From Arthrobacter jinronghuae (lineage in GTDB: Bacteria > Actinomycetota > Actinomycetes > Actinomycetales > Micrococcaceae), in the NCBI RefSeq assembly GCF_025244825.1, contig NZ_CP104263.1, forward strand, positions 1,364,001-1,428,000: 64,000 nt of DNA. The letters are read 5' to 3'. A program made the position numbers and the translations under genes. This document shows, piece after piece, positions 43,295 to 52,276 of the stretch. The stretch's first letter is position 1; every line of letters starts with the position of its first letter. The notes beneath the pieces were generated by a model. The model did not search any database. It was not told where the DNA came from and saw only the letters and a program-made list of their open reading frames with translations.

Positions 43295-44545
43295 ATGCCC
43301 AGCGCTGATGCTGATGCCAGCTCTACGAACAACGACACCGTTGCCATTAACCTGCGCGGGTCCCTGAATCCCACCCTCAAGCTGGACCTGGAATCAGAAG
43401 AAGCACGCCGGCTGCGGGACGCAGACCTGGCCGAGCTGGACCGGACCGGTTCCATGCAGCCCCAGCTTCAGGTCGCACCGGCAGCGGAACCCGGGATCGA
43501 CGCCGAGCGAAACTCCGCGCCGCCCCGCCAATCCAAAGCTGCACCCAAGCCGGCTACCCAGGCACGCTCACGTGCCGCCACGATGATTTCGGCAGCCGAG
43601 GAACTGCGTTCCACGCCCGCGGGACGGGCCATCGGCAGCTACCTGCAGCACATGGCCGTTGAACGCGGCCTGGCGGTCAACACCCTCGACGCCTACCGCC
43701 GGGACCTGCTGCGGTACGCCCGTTTCCTGAGTGCCCGGGGCGTAGAGGACATTTCACGCATTTCCCGCCACGACGTCACGGCGTTCGCCCAGTCGATTTC
43801 CGAAGGCTCCGACGGCGCCTCCGCACTGAGCGTGCGCTCGGCTGCCCGCACCATCGTGGCGGTGCGCGGACTCCACCGGTTCTGGGCGCTCGAAGGCATG
43901 ACCGCCGCCGATCCGGCGTCGGACGTACACCCGCCCATGCCGGGCAAGCGCCTGCCCAAGGCGATCAGCGTCAACGAGGTCACCCGCATCCTGGAGGCTG
44001 TCAGCCTCGATACGCCCTCCGGGCTGCGGGACCGTGCCCTGCTGGAGTTCCTGTACTCCACCGGAGCGCGCATCAGCGAGGCCGTGGGCCTGGACGTCGA
44101 TGACCTGTCCCTGGAGCGTATTCCGGCCAAGGGGCCGGATGTGGTGCGGCTGTTCGGCAAAGGGTCCAAGGAACGGCTGGTTCCGCTGGGATCCTACGCT
44201 GCCCGTGCCCTGGACGAATACCTGGTGCGCGGCCGCCCGGCGGCCTCTGCCAAGGGCAAGGGCACACCTGCCCTGTTCCTGAATGCGCGCGGCGGACGCC
44301 TGTCCCGGCAAAGCGCCTGGACCATCCTGAAGAACGCCGCCGAGAAGGCGGATATCGGCCGGGATGTTTCTCCGCACACCCTGCGGCATTCGTTCGCCAC
44401 GCACCTGCTCGAAGGCGGCGCGGATGTCCGTGTGGTCCAGGAACTGCTCGGCCACGCCTCGGTGACCACCACGCAGGTCTACACGCTGGTGACGGCGGAA
44501 ACCCTGCGCGAGGTTTACGCCGCAGCCCACCCGCGGGCGTTGTAG
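43295..44545 (+). CDS. xerD: XerD-type tyrosine recombinase with long N-terminal extension
   Basis: XerD resolves chromosome dimers at dif with XerC. Catalytic residues are all visible: Arg259 (GARISEAVG), Lys289 ([10 protein letters not shown]), His361 and Arg364 ([12 protein letters not shown]), His387 (LLGHAS) and Tyr396 (TTTQVYTLV). The core-binding SAM-like domain starts near residue 112 ([19 protein letters not shown]). From ATG 43295, with AGGAA upstream, the protein has 416 residues, about 110 more than usual. The extension is charged and Pro/Ala-rich with a [20 protein letters not shown] segment I do not recognise. A later start at ATG 43580 is possible but lacks a ribosome site. Confidence 0.9.
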   Translation: MPSADADASSTNNDTVAINLRGSLNPTLKLDLESEEARRLRDADLAELDRTGSMQPQLQVAPAAEPGIDAERNSAPPRQSKAAPKPATQARSRAATMISAAEELRSTPAGRAIGSYLQHMAVERGLAVNTLDAYRRDLLRYARFLSARGVEDISRISRHDVTAFAQSISEGSDGASALSVRSAARTIVAVRGLHRFWALEGMTAADPASDVHPPMPGKRLPKAISVNEVTRILEAVSLDTPSGLRDRALLEFLYSTGARISEAVGLDVDDLSLERIPAKGPDVVRLFGKGSKERLVPLGSYAARALDEYLVRGRPAASAKGKGTPALFLNARGGRLSRQSAWTILKNAAEKADIGRDVSPHTLRHSFATHLLEGGADVRVVQELLGHASVTTTQVYTLVTAETLREVYAAAHPRAL

Positions 44546-45027
44546 TGCAGTTCCGTGCCTCGCCGGTTGTGCTGTGCTTCCTCTTCCGGGAGACGCCGGA
44601 CGGCGGGCAGGTCCTGATGGGATTGAAAAAGACCGGCTTCGGCCTCGGCCGGGTCGTAACCCTGGGCGGCCATATCGAAGCCGGCGAAACCCCGGAGCAG
44701 GCCGCAGTGCGCGAGGTGGAGGAAGAGTCCGGCGTCATCGTCGCGGAAAACGATCTCACGCGTGCCGGAACCATCGAGTGGATCTTCCCCGCCCAGCCGA
44801 AGCTGGACATGTCCACCGTGCTGTTCCGTGCACACCGCTGGGACGGCGAACCGACGGAGTCAGACGAGATCCTTCCGGCCTGGTATCCCGCCGGGGAAAT
44901 GCCCTACGCCAAGATGTGGCCCGACTCGGCCCTCTGGATGCCCCGCCTTCTGGCAGGCGACTATTTCAACGCTGTTATCACTATTGCTGCCGACAACGTC
45001 AACGTTTCGAGTGTCGTCTTCTCTTAG
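44545..45027 (+). CDS. MutT/MTH1-like Nudix hydrolase
   Basis: The 160-residue protein starts at GTG 44545, overlapping the xerD stop by one base. It has a full Nudix box, GGHIEAGETPEQAAVREVEE then ESGV. The preceding GLKKTGFGLGRV resembles the LLGMKKRGFGAGRW segment of eukaryotic MTH1 (NUDT1), which cleans oxidised purine triphosphates; EIWPDSALWMPRLL-like C-terminal residues also fit. The likely role is 8-oxo-dGTP or related nucleotide hydrolysis, but this is by resemblance only. It is not part of the backbone order I recall and may be an insertion after xerD. Confidence 0.8.
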   Translation: MQFRASPVVLCFLFRETPDGGQVLMGLKKTGFGLGRVVTLGGHIEAGETPEQAAVREVEEESGVIVAENDLTRAGTIEWIFPAQPKLDMSTVLFRAHRWDGEPTESDEILPAWYPAGEMPYAKMWPDSALWMPRLLAGDYFNAVITIAADNVNVSSVVFS

Positions 45028-45357
45028 CCGGGTCTATAACACCGCCCCCGAAAAGGCAACGAACCCGGAATGGGCAGCCCGGGACACGGGATCTAGATAA
45101 GGTGCCGGGGGAGGATCAGGGAATCCCGGCGCGGCGAGGCTCGGGAGGCATAGTTGGACCAACCGGGCCCCCAAAAGGTGCTCGTGGGAACCACAGGGGA
45201 CCCCGGATAAGGCGGCTTTAATATTCTCCGCGAGCTCTGCGAGCGGGGAATTTCGTTGCCGCCGTTCCGGGGCCCCCGATGGTGCCCCCGGCGCGGGCCC
45301 CGACGGGCCCCGACGGGCCCGGGACTGGCGCCGGGAGTAGGCCCGGGAAAGCGAAAC
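45028..45357. other. Convergent spacer with hairpin and GC-rich 10-bp repeats
   Basis: No gene is supported in these 330 bases between the Nudix gene and the leftward prpC. A 9-bp stem (45223-45231 with 45243-45251, one G-T pair) may terminate the rightward transcripts. At 45295-45324 the 10-mer GGGCCCCGAC occurs twice in tandem followed by a third, altered copy, giving a very GC-rich stretch able to fold in several ways. Confidence 0.55.
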
Positions 45358-46491
45358 CTACGGCAGGTGCCGCTCCTCCGCACCGTTGTACTCGCTCAGC
45401 GGCCGGATCAGGGAGTTGGCTTCGAGCTGCTCCATGATGTGCGCCGTCCACCCGGTGATCCGCGCGGCCACGAACAGCGGCGTGAACGTGAGCGTGTCGA
45501 AGCCCATCAGGTGGTAGACCGGACCGGCCGGGTAGTCCAGGTTCGGCAGGATGTTCTTGCGCTCACCCATGGCCGATTCCAGTGCCGTGTACAGCTCGCC
45601 CATGTCCGGACGGTCGTAGTACTTGACCATGTTGTCCAGGGCGGACTTCATGGTCGGCACCCGGGAGTCGCCGTTCTTGTAGACCCGGTGGCCGAAGCCC
45701 ATGATCTTCTTCTTCTCCGCCAGCGCCTCGTCCAGCCAGGCGGCAGCGTGGGCGGCGACGTCGCCGTCGGCCGCGCTCTCGGTGATCTCCGCGAACGTGT
45801 GCATGACTGCTTCGTTCGCGCCGCCGTGCAGCGGGCCCTTGAGCGCACCGATGGCACCGGTCACGGCCGAGTGCAGGTCCGACAGCGTGGAGGTGATGAC
45901 GCGGGCGGTGAAGGTGGACGCGTTGAAGGAGTGCTCCGCGTACAGGATCATCGAGACGTTGAAGGCCTCCACCACCTCGGGGGCGGCTTCCTCGCCGAAA
46001 GTCATCCAGAGGAAGTTCGCCGAGTAGTCCAAGTCGTCGCGCGGTTCCACGACGTCCTCGCCGCGGCGGCGGCGCTGGTCGTAGGCGACGACGGCGGGCA
46101 TGGCAGCAAAGAGGCTGACGGCCTTGTCCATGTTGGCCTGGACAGAGGAATCCCCGGCCTGCTCATGGGATGCGCCGAGCACGGATGCCGCGGTACGGCA
46201 GACGTCCATCGGGTGGCAGGTCACGGGCAGCGCGTCAATGACGGCCTTCAGCTCGGGGGTGAGGGCGCGCTGGCTGCGTTCCCCTTCGGTGAACTCCGCC
46301 AGCTGCGCTTCGGTGGGGAGCTCGCCGTTCCACAGCAGGTAGGCCACCTCTTCGAAACTGCACCGGGCGGCGAGTTCCTGGACGGGATAGCCGCGGTACA
46401 GCAGGGAATTGGTCTCCGGGTTGACCTTGGAAACGCGGGTGGTGTCTACGAGTACCCCCGCCAGGCCCTTGTGGATCTGGGTGTCTGTCAT
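45358..46491 (-). CDS. prpC: 2-methylcitrate synthase
   Basis: PrpC condenses propionyl-CoA with oxaloacetate to 2-methylcitrate. The 377-residue citrate-synthase-family protein has IGALKGPLHGGANEAVM with the first active His, IMGFGHRVYKNGDSR with the second, and YPAGPVYHLMGF. It is assigned to 2-methylcitrate rather than citrate synthesis because prpB and prpD are directly upstream; the sequence alone would allow both activities. AAAGGAG lies nine bases before the ATG. It is the last gene of the leftward operon regulator-prpD-prpB-prpC. Confidence 0.92.
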   Translation of the reverse strand: MTDTQIHKGLAGVLVDTTRVSKVNPETNSLLYRGYPVQELAARCSFEEVAYLLWNGELPTEAQLAEFTEGERSQRALTPELKAVIDALPVTCHPMDVCRTAASVLGASHEQAGDSSVQANMDKAVSLFAAMPAVVAYDQRRRRGEDVVEPRDDLDYSANFLWMTFGEEAAPEVVEAFNVSMILYAEHSFNASTFTARVITSTLSDLHSAVTGAIGALKGPLHGGANEAVMHTFAEITESAADGDVAAHAAAWLDEALAEKKKIMGFGHRVYKNGDSRVPTMKSALDNMVKYYDRPDMGELYTALESAMGERKNILPNLDYPAGPVYHLMGFDTLTFTPLFVAARITGWTAHIMEQLEANSLIRPLSEYNGAEERHLP

Positions 46492-46533
46492 TGGTGCTGA
46501 CTCCTTTGTCGTGCAGGAAATGGGTGGCGGGTC

Positions 46534-47439
46534 CTAGCGGGTGCCCGGAACCTGGAAGTTGAAAACGGACGTGTCGAACTGGTTGTACGCCTCATAATCC
46601 ACCAGTTCGTACAAACGCGCACGTGTGAGCATGTTGGGGACATCGGCCTGCTGGGTGCCGTGCGCCTTGATGGTCTCCAGGGTGCGTTCGGCTGCGCCCA
46701 TGGCGCTGCGCAGCAGGGTGACCGGGTAGATCACCATGTTCACCCCAGCCGAGGCCAGCTCGTCGTAGGTGAACAGGTCGCTCTTGCCGAACTCGGTCAT
46801 GTTCGCCAGGATCGGCACGTCGACGGCGGCACGGATGGCCGCGAACTCCTCCAGGGACTTCATCGCCTCCGGGAAGATGGCGTCCGCTCCGGCGTCGACC
46901 AGGGCGCGGGCCCGGTCCTGCGCCGCTTCCAGGCCGTCCACGGCGCGGATGTCGGTGCGGGCCATGATCAGGAAGTTCGGATCCCGGCGGGCATCGGCGG
47001 CGGCCCGGATGCGCTTGACCGCGGTGTCGGTGTCCACCACGTTCTTGCCGTCCAGATGCCCGCAGCGCTTGGGGTTGAACTGGTCCTCGATGTGGCAGCC
47101 GGCCAGGCCGGCGTTTTCGAGTTCCTGGATGGTGCGGGCCACGTTCATCGGCTCGCCGAAACCGGTGTCCGCGTCCACGATGGCGGGCAGGTTGGTCATC
47201 CGGGCAATCTGTCCGGCGCGGGTGGCCACCTCGGTGAGCGTAGTGAGGCCGATGTCCGGCAGGCCCAGGTCATTGGCCAGGACGGCGCCGGAGATGTAGA
47301 CGCCGTCGAAGCCTTTTTCCTCGATCAGGCGCGCCGAGAGCGGGTTGAAGGCACCCGGGAACTGCTGCAGGGTGCCGGAGGCCAGTCCTTCGCGGAAAGC
47401 AATCCGCTTGGCCTCGGGGGTTACGGAGGAGTACAGCAT
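46534..47439 (-). CDS. prpB: 2-methylisocitrate lyase
   Basis: PrpB splits 2-methylisocitrate into pyruvate and succinate. The 301-residue protein belongs to the PEP mutase/isocitrate lyase superfamily and shows GVYISGA, VDADTGFGEP (Mg-binding aspartates) and the signature KRCGHLDGK with the catalytic cysteine. Then ARTDIRAVDG and FPEAM follow. It begins immediately after the prpD stop, with no gap, and is 42 bases before prpC. Confidence 0.95.
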   Translation of the reverse strand: MLYSSVTPEAKRIAFREGLASGTLQQFPGAFNPLSARLIEEKGFDGVYISGAVLANDLGLPDIGLTTLTEVATRAGQIARMTNLPAIVDADTGFGEPMNVARTIQELENAGLAGCHIEDQFNPKRCGHLDGKNVVDTDTAVKRIRAAADARRDPNFLIMARTDIRAVDGLEAAQDRARALVDAGADAIFPEAMKSLEEFAAIRAAVDVPILANMTEFGKSDLFTYDELASAGVNMVIYPVTLLRSAMGAAERTLETIKAHGTQQADVPNMLTRARLYELVDYEAYNQFDTSVFNFQVPGTR

Positions 47440-48957
47440 TTAGAAGAGTCCCTTCGGTGCGGCGGCGGGGTTGATGACGCCCTCGGCAGCGGTGATGTTC
47501 AGCTGGTCCAGCTGCCCGGTGGCCAGTTCGGGCAGGCGCTGGACGGTGGCAAGGAAGCGGTCGATTTCCTCGGCCGAGACCAGGCCCTCCGCCAGGGTGC
47601 GGAACTTGTTGATGTACTGCTCGCGGGTGAACGGCTTGGCGCCGAGCGGGTGGGCATCGGCGACGGCGATTTCGTCGGTGATGACGGTGCCGTCGGTCAG
47701 CACGATGGTCACCTTGCCGCCGAAGGCCTTTTCGCTGATGTCCAGCGAGTGGTAGCGGCGGGTCCATTCCGGATCCTCCACGGTGGTGACCTTGTGCCAC
47801 AGAGCCACGGTGTCCGGCCGGCCGGCGCGCTCGGGGGAGTAGGAATCCACGTGGTGCCAGGCGCCGTCCTGCAGGGCGACGGTGAAGATGTACGGGATCG
47901 AGTGGTCCAGGGTTTCGCGCGAGGCGGTGGGATCGTACTTCTGCGGATCGTTGGCGCCGGAGCCGATCACGTAGTGGGTGTGGTGCGAGGTGGCGATCAG
48001 GACGCTTTCCACGTTGGCCGCATCCGCTGCCTCGGGGTGCTCGGCGTGGATCTTGCGGGCCAGGTCGATCCAGGCCTGCGCCTGGTACTCGGCGGAGTGT
48101 TCCTTGGTGTAGGTGTCCAGGATGGCCCGCTTGGCTTCGCCGTCTTCGGGCAGCGGCACTTCGTAGGCGGCGTCGGGGCCGTCCAGCAGCCAGGCAATAA
48201 CGCCGTCTTCACCCTCATAGATGGGGGTGGGGGAGGTCTGGCCGCGCATGGCCCGGTCCACGGCCTCGACGGCCATCTTGCCGGCGAACGCCGGAGCGTG
48301 TGCCTTCCAAGTGGAGATCTCGCCCTTGCGGGACTGGCGGGTGGCGGTGGTGGTGTGCAGGGCCTGGCCGACGGCCTGGAAGATGGTGTCGACGTCGAGC
48401 CCCAGCAGGGTGCCGATGCCGGCCGCTGCGGACGGGCCGAGGTGGGCCACGTGGTCGATCTTGTGCTTGTGCAGGCAGATGGCCTTGGCCAGGTTGACCT
48501 GGATTTCGTAGCCGGTGGCGATGCCGCGGATCAGGTCCCGGCCCGAGGCGCCGGTGTGCTGCGCAACGGCGAGGACGGGCGGGATGTTGTCACCAGGGTG
48601 GGAGTACTCGGCGGCGAGGAAGGTGTCGTGGTAGTCCAGTTCGCGCACGGCCACGCCGTTGGCCCAGGCGGCCCACTCGGGGGAGGTCTTGGCCAGCACG
48701 CCGAAGACAGAGGCGCCCTTGCCGTGGGCGGACGGGGAGAAGGAGAGGGCCTGGGCACGGGCGGCGACGATCGGGCCGCGGTTCAGCGAAGCGACGGCCA
48801 CGGAGGCGTTGTCGATGATGCGGTTGATGACCATGTCCGTGACGTCGTCGGTGACCTCAACGGGATCGGCGGCAACCTTGGCGATCTTGTAGGCCAGCTG
48901 GTCTTCGCGGGCCAGTTTTTCGTCGGAGCGGTAGACCCGTACTTTGTTCAGGTTCAA
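47440..48957 (-). CDS. prpD: 2-methylcitrate dehydratase
   Basis: PrpD dehydrates 2-methylcitrate to methylaconitate or on to 2-methylisocitrate. The 505-residue protein is of the MmgE/PrpD family: [40 protein letters not shown] and [18 protein letters not shown]. The only workable start is TTG at 48957, with AAGGAC upstream; no ATG or GTG lies in frame before the regulator's end. The TTG overlaps the regulator's stop codon (TTGA), so its translation probably depends on the upstream gene. Confidence 0.93.
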   Translation of the reverse strand: MNLNKVRVYRSDEKLAREDQLAYKIAKVAADPVEVTDDVTDMVINRIIDNASVAVASLNRGPIVAARAQALSFSPSAHGKGASVFGVLAKTSPEWAAWANGVAVRELDYHDTFLAAEYSHPGDNIPPVLAVAQHTGASGRDLIRGIATGYEIQVNLAKAICLHKHKIDHVAHLGPSAAAGIGTLLGLDVDTIFQAVGQALHTTTATRQSRKGEISTWKAHAPAFAGKMAVEAVDRAMRGQTSPTPIYEGEDGVIAWLLDGPDAAYEVPLPEDGEAKRAILDTYTKEHSAEYQAQAWIDLARKIHAEHPEAADAANVESVLIATSHHTHYVIGSGANDPQKYDPTASRETLDHSIPYIFTVALQDGAWHHVDSYSPERAGRPDTVALWHKVTTVEDPEWTRRYHSLDISEKAFGGKVTIVLTDGTVITDEIAVADAHPLGAKPFTREQYINKFRTLAEGLVSAEEIDRFLATVQRLPELATGQLDQLNITAAEGVINPAAAPKGLF

Positions 48958-49619
48958 GGGATTGTCCTTATCTCGGGGGTGGTGATCCGGGCGGATCGAA
49001 GGTGTTCAAGACTTTTGTGCAGGTGGACCGATACCGAGGCGCTCGCCAGGTCCGGGTCTCCTGTTGCCACGGCGGCGGCGATGGTGGCGTGTTCCCCGGC
49101 GGTTTCCAGCAGCCGTGCGGGGTTGTCCTTGGCCAGGCGCCGTACCCGGGCCAGGTGCAGCCTGACGTTGCCCAGCGCCTGTGTGAGGTAGGAATTCGCC
49201 GCGGCGGTGTCGATGGCGGCGTCGAGTTCGGCCACCAGTTCGTAGTAGCCGCCGCGGTTCTGCCGGTCGGAGGTACTGATGAGGCTGCCTGCCGAGCGGA
49301 AGCGGGACTGCAGTTCTTCAAAGACCGCTGCCTGCCCGCGCACGGCTGCAAGGGCCGCACTTTTGCATTCCAGCGCCTGGCGCAGTTCAAAGAGTTCGGC
49401 GACGGTGTCGAGGGAGATGCCGGTAACGACGACGCCGCGTCCGCTGTGCGGTGCGGCCAGGCCGTCAGCAGTCAGCCGGCTCAGTGCTTCACGCAGGGGA
49501 GTGCGGGAAATACCCAGACGCGCGGACTGCTCCACTTCGCCCAGGACGGTGCCCGGCGGGAGCCGCCACTCCACGATGTCCTGCCGCAGGGCGGCGTACG
49601 CGCGGTCACTGGCCCGCAT
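48954..49619 (-). CDS. GntR-family (FadR/FCD) regulator of the prp operon
   Basis: The 221-residue protein has an N-terminal winged helix ([19 protein letters not shown], then [13 protein letters not shown] and GRGVVVT) and an all-helical FCD effector domain (residues 80-215). FCD domains bind carboxylates, often with a metal; 2-methylcitrate or propionyl-CoA are reasonable ligands here, but unproved. The ATG at 49619 is used because AAGGAGG precedes it; longer frames lack one. It is the first gene of the prp operon, not a separate PrpR-type (Fis or MerR-like) regulator. Two TGTATACA palindromes lie in its upstream region. Confidence 0.88.
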   Translation of the reverse strand: MRASDRAYAALRQDIVEWRLPPGTVLGEVEQSARLGISRTPLREALSRLTADGLAAPHSGRGVVVTGISLDTVAELFELRQALECKSAALAAVRGQAAVFEELQSRFRSAGSLISTSDRQNRGGYYELVAELDAAIDTAAANSYLTQALGNVRLHLARVRRLAKDNPARLLETAGEHATIAAAVATGDPDLASASVSVHLHKSLEHLRSARITTPEIRTIP

Positions 49620-49657
49620 GGTGCGCCTCCTTGATATCTGCGTCACGTTTCCCCACA

Positions 49658-49730
49658 GTGTATACACGAGTGGGGCAAAAAGCGTATCCGTGGTCACATT
49701 CACGGGAGTCGTCGGAGGTTGTGTATACAT
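49658..49730. promoter_or_regulatory. Pair of GntR-type operators upstream of the prp operon
   Basis: GTGTATACAC (49658-49667, perfect palindrome) and GTGTATACAT (49721-49730) share the core TGTATACA. Their centres are 63 bp apart, six helical turns, so bound dimers would face the same side and could form a small loop. The core suits FadR-type GntR operators. The remaining bases of the 317-base divergent spacer (49620-49936) hold no gene. Confidence 0.65.
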
Positions 49731-49936
49731 TTACCGCCAGACTCGGACCGTATTTGCGGGAACGGAAACCGACGGCGCGCCGGCGCACGATGCTGGGCAG
49801 CGGCCCCAACCTCGGGCTTCCGCTGACTACCCGCTGATAGAACGGCTTGGCTCTACGCACCCGGTGCAAGGCTTTACCGCCGAGCTATCCTAAAGGCCCG
49901 AGCGCAGCGTTGCGCCGCAGGAGACAGGTGCCGTTT

Positions 49937-51790
49937 ATGCAGCAGCTTCCCACGCCCAGCATCACCCGGAACCACCAAAGCCATGCTCCGCTCTCGGAAC
50001 TCGACCGCATCACCGAACTAGCCGGCGACCTCGCCGGGCAGTTCGAACTGGTGCCGCTTCTCGAACGCGTGCTCGGGCACGCCGTCGCCCTCCTCGGCTG
50101 CGAGAGTGGTTCCATCTCCATCGTGCATGAAGCCGAGGGGTACTACCGCAAGGAAGTGGATCAAGGCGTCGGATGCCACCAGGGCCAGACGTTTCCGCTG
50201 ACGGAAGGCCTGACCGGCCAGATCGTCGCGACGCGGGGGACTGTCATCCTCGACTGCTACGCGTCCGTGCCCGCAGGCCACATCGACCCTGACGATCCGA
50301 GGTGGCGGAGCGCCGTCATCGGTGTCCCTATCGCATGGGACGGCGCCATCATCGGTACCTTCGCCATCTTCAGCAATGGGCCCGGCCGCGTCTTCACTGC
50401 CGAAGACGCTTCCCTCGTGGAACTTTTTGCGAACCACGCTGCCATCGCCATCATGAACAGCAGGCTTCATCAGGCCGCCGCGGCGAAAGAGCGTGAGGCC
50501 GCGGTTGCCGGTGAGCGGGAACGGGCTGTGCAGGAAGTCCACGAAACCATCGGCCGATCGCTGAGCTCGCTCCTGCTCCACCTCGACCGTGCGGACAAGG
50601 CTACGCCGGGGGGCTCGCCCTCTATCGCGCACATCGACTCTGCCCGTGTGCTCGCCCACGAGGCACTCTTCGAGGCCCGACGCACGGTGCTTGGCCTCGC
50701 CCCCTCCAGCCTTGCCGGCAGCACGATCGAGGAGGCTGTCCGGCAGGAACTCGATATTGTGAGTGCCGGCTATCCCATCACCATCACGCTCCTTGTCACC
50801 GGCGAGCAGCACGATCTGGCGCCCGTCGTGGCCCATCAGCTCTTCATGGTGATCCAGGAAGCCCTGGCCAACGTCGTCGCCCACTCCCGTGCCACCACCT
50901 GTCGGATCGGGATCTTCTACGAAGAAGCAGGCCTGACAGTCATCGTCGAGGACAACGGGCGCGGATTCGAGCGCCCGAACATCCAGGGCGACATAGGAAG
51001 CACGCAGGGCAGACGGCTCGGCCTGCACGGCATAGCCGCCCGCGCACACTATCTGCGGGGCGAAGTCCACGTGGACTCAACGCCGGGCTGGGGCACCAGC
51101 ATCCGCGTGCAGGTGCCGTATTCCTCCAACGGCGACGCATCCCGGGAACGGTGGAAAGTTCTTGTTGCGTGTACCCAACCGCTCATCCGCGCCGGACTCG
51201 TCCGGCTGCTTGAAACGTCCGAGCCGTCCGTCCAGGTCCTCGGCGAAGTCACCACGTTGGAGGACCTCACCGAATCCGTGTCACTGCTCCAACCGGACAT
51301 GATTGTCCTCGATGACCTCCTGCTCGGCGAATATGCAGGGGCGCGATCGATCGGCAGCGACACGGTCGAGAGGCCCGTCGTCGTTGTCATCGATCACCCG
51401 ACCAATGAGCAGCTGACGCTTTCGGCGTCGTCGGGCGTGCGGGGTTTCGTCTCGTTGTCCTCGACTCCCACGGAAGTGGCACGCGTCGTCGTCGCGGCTG
51501 CCCGGGGGGACGCGCTGCTGGACGGTGCGATCTTCAGCCGCCTCGCGGAGGGCCGCGGCACCTCTGAACCCGCAGCGAATACCTCCCGCCTGACCGCCCG
51601 GGAACTGGAGGTACGGACCCTGCTGGCGGAGGGGCTGGCAGACAAGCAGATTGCCACGCGTCTGGGAATCTCCGTGAAGACGGTGGAGAAGCATGTGGGC
51701 GCGATGCTTCGGAAGACCGGTGCCCGCAACCGCACCATGCTGGTGACCGGAGCAGTAGGACAGGCCTCAGTAGGCAGCCGCACCCGCTGA
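49937..51790 (+). CDS. One-chain GAF sensor histidine kinase fused to degenerate receiver and LuxR HTH
   Basis: The 617-residue protein has no membrane segment. The order is: GAF domain (about 45-185), HisKA_3-like dimerisation helix with His202 in VQEVHETIGRSLSSLLLHL, HATPase with QEALANVVAHSRA, EDNGRGFE and GLHGIAARA, then a receiver-like domain (about 410-535), and a NarL/LuxR HTH (about 548-610: LTARELEVRTLLAEGLADKQ, VKTVEKHV). The receiver lacks the usual N-terminal acidic pair (VACTQPLIRAGL) and the conserved Lys, though VLDDLLL keeps aspartates. Kinase and regulator usually sit on two proteins. The ATG at 49937 is chosen; GTG 49928 is possible. Its end overlaps the convergent GlcG/HbpS-like gene by 24 bases. 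Confidence 0.88.
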   Translation: MQQLPTPSITRNHQSHAPLSELDRITELAGDLAGQFELVPLLERVLGHAVALLGCESGSISIVHEAEGYYRKEVDQGVGCHQGQTFPLTEGLTGQIVATRGTVILDCYASVPAGHIDPDDPRWRSAVIGVPIAWDGAIIGTFAIFSNGPGRVFTAEDASLVELFANHAAIAIMNSRLHQAAAAKEREAAVAGERERAVQEVHETIGRSLSSLLLHLDRADKATPGGSPSIAHIDSARVLAHEALFEARRTVLGLAPSSLAGSTIEEAVRQELDIVSAGYPITITLLVTGEQHDLAPVVAHQLFMVIQEALANVVAHSRATTCRIGIFYEEAGLTVIVEDNGRGFERPNIQGDIGSTQGRRLGLHGIAARAHYLRGEVHVDSTPGWGTSIRVQVPYSSNGDASRERWKVLVACTQPLIRAGLVRLLETSEPSVQVLGEVTTLEDLTESVSLLQPDMIVLDDLLLGEYAGARSIGSDTVERPVVVVIDHPTNEQLTLSASSGVRGFVSLSSTPTEVARVVVAAARGDALLDGAIFSRLAEGRGTSEPAANTSRLTARELEVRTLLAEGLADKQIATRLGISVKTVEKHVGAMLRKTGARNRTMLVTGAVGQASVGSRTR

Positions 51791-52186
51791 AGCCACCTCC
51801 TGGTCCTGCTCAATGGTGCCCGTGGAGACCCCGACGGCGCCCATGATGCTGCCATCGCGTACCAGCGGGATGCCGCCCGGGAATACCGCGAGCCGGCCGC
51901 CGTGGGCGTCGCTCAGCCCGTAGATGGGACCGTCCGGCCGCGTGACTCCCTGCAGGTCGCCGGTTTCACACTGGAACGCAATGGCCGTGTAGGCCTTGTT
52001 GATCGAGATGGTGATACTGCCGATGTTGGCGCCGTCCATTCGGACGTGTGCCTTGAGGTTCCCGCCGGCGTCGACGACGGCGATGTCCATCGGCTGGCCG
52101 ATTTCCGTCGCCTTCGCTGCGGCGGCGTCGATGACGCGGCGGGCTTCCTCGGCGGTGATGGTCTCGAGCACTGATCCCTGTGGCAT
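51767..52186 (-). CDS. GlcG/HbpS-like protein
   Basis: The 139-residue protein belongs to the GlcG/HbpS/PduO C-terminal family (PF03928 type): ITAEEARRVIDAAAAKATEIG, DIAVVDAGGNLKAHVRMD, KAYTAIAF and FPGGIPL..GSIMGAVGVSTGT. Family members include the haem-binding HbpS of Streptomyces, partner of a sensor kinase and NarL-type regulator, and GlcG of the glycolate operon. This copy has no signal peptide, so it should be cytoplasmic. GAAGGAC precedes the ATG. It lies back to back with the aldolase operon and converges on the fused kinase. A ligand-sensing role is a guess. Confidence 0.85.
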   Translation of the reverse strand: MPQGSVLETITAEEARRVIDAAAAKATEIGQPMDIAVVDAGGNLKAHVRMDGANIGSITISINKAYTAIAFQCETGDLQGVTRPDGPIYGLSDAHGGRLAVFPGGIPLVRDGSIMGAVGVSTGTIEQDQEVASAGAAAY

Positions 52187-52276
52187 GGGTGTCCTTCGTC
52201 ATTGATGTGGAAGACATGCTGGCCGGAGCGGCCGCGCCCCACATAACCACTGAAGTCGTGCGCTGGCGAGGTAGTG

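Noticed and set aside
46660-49191. Long rightward open frame (843 codons) opposite prpB and prpD
   Set aside because: It is antisense to two genes with full family motifs. Its product is low-complexity Gly/Val/His-rich, as expected from GC-rich antisense frames.
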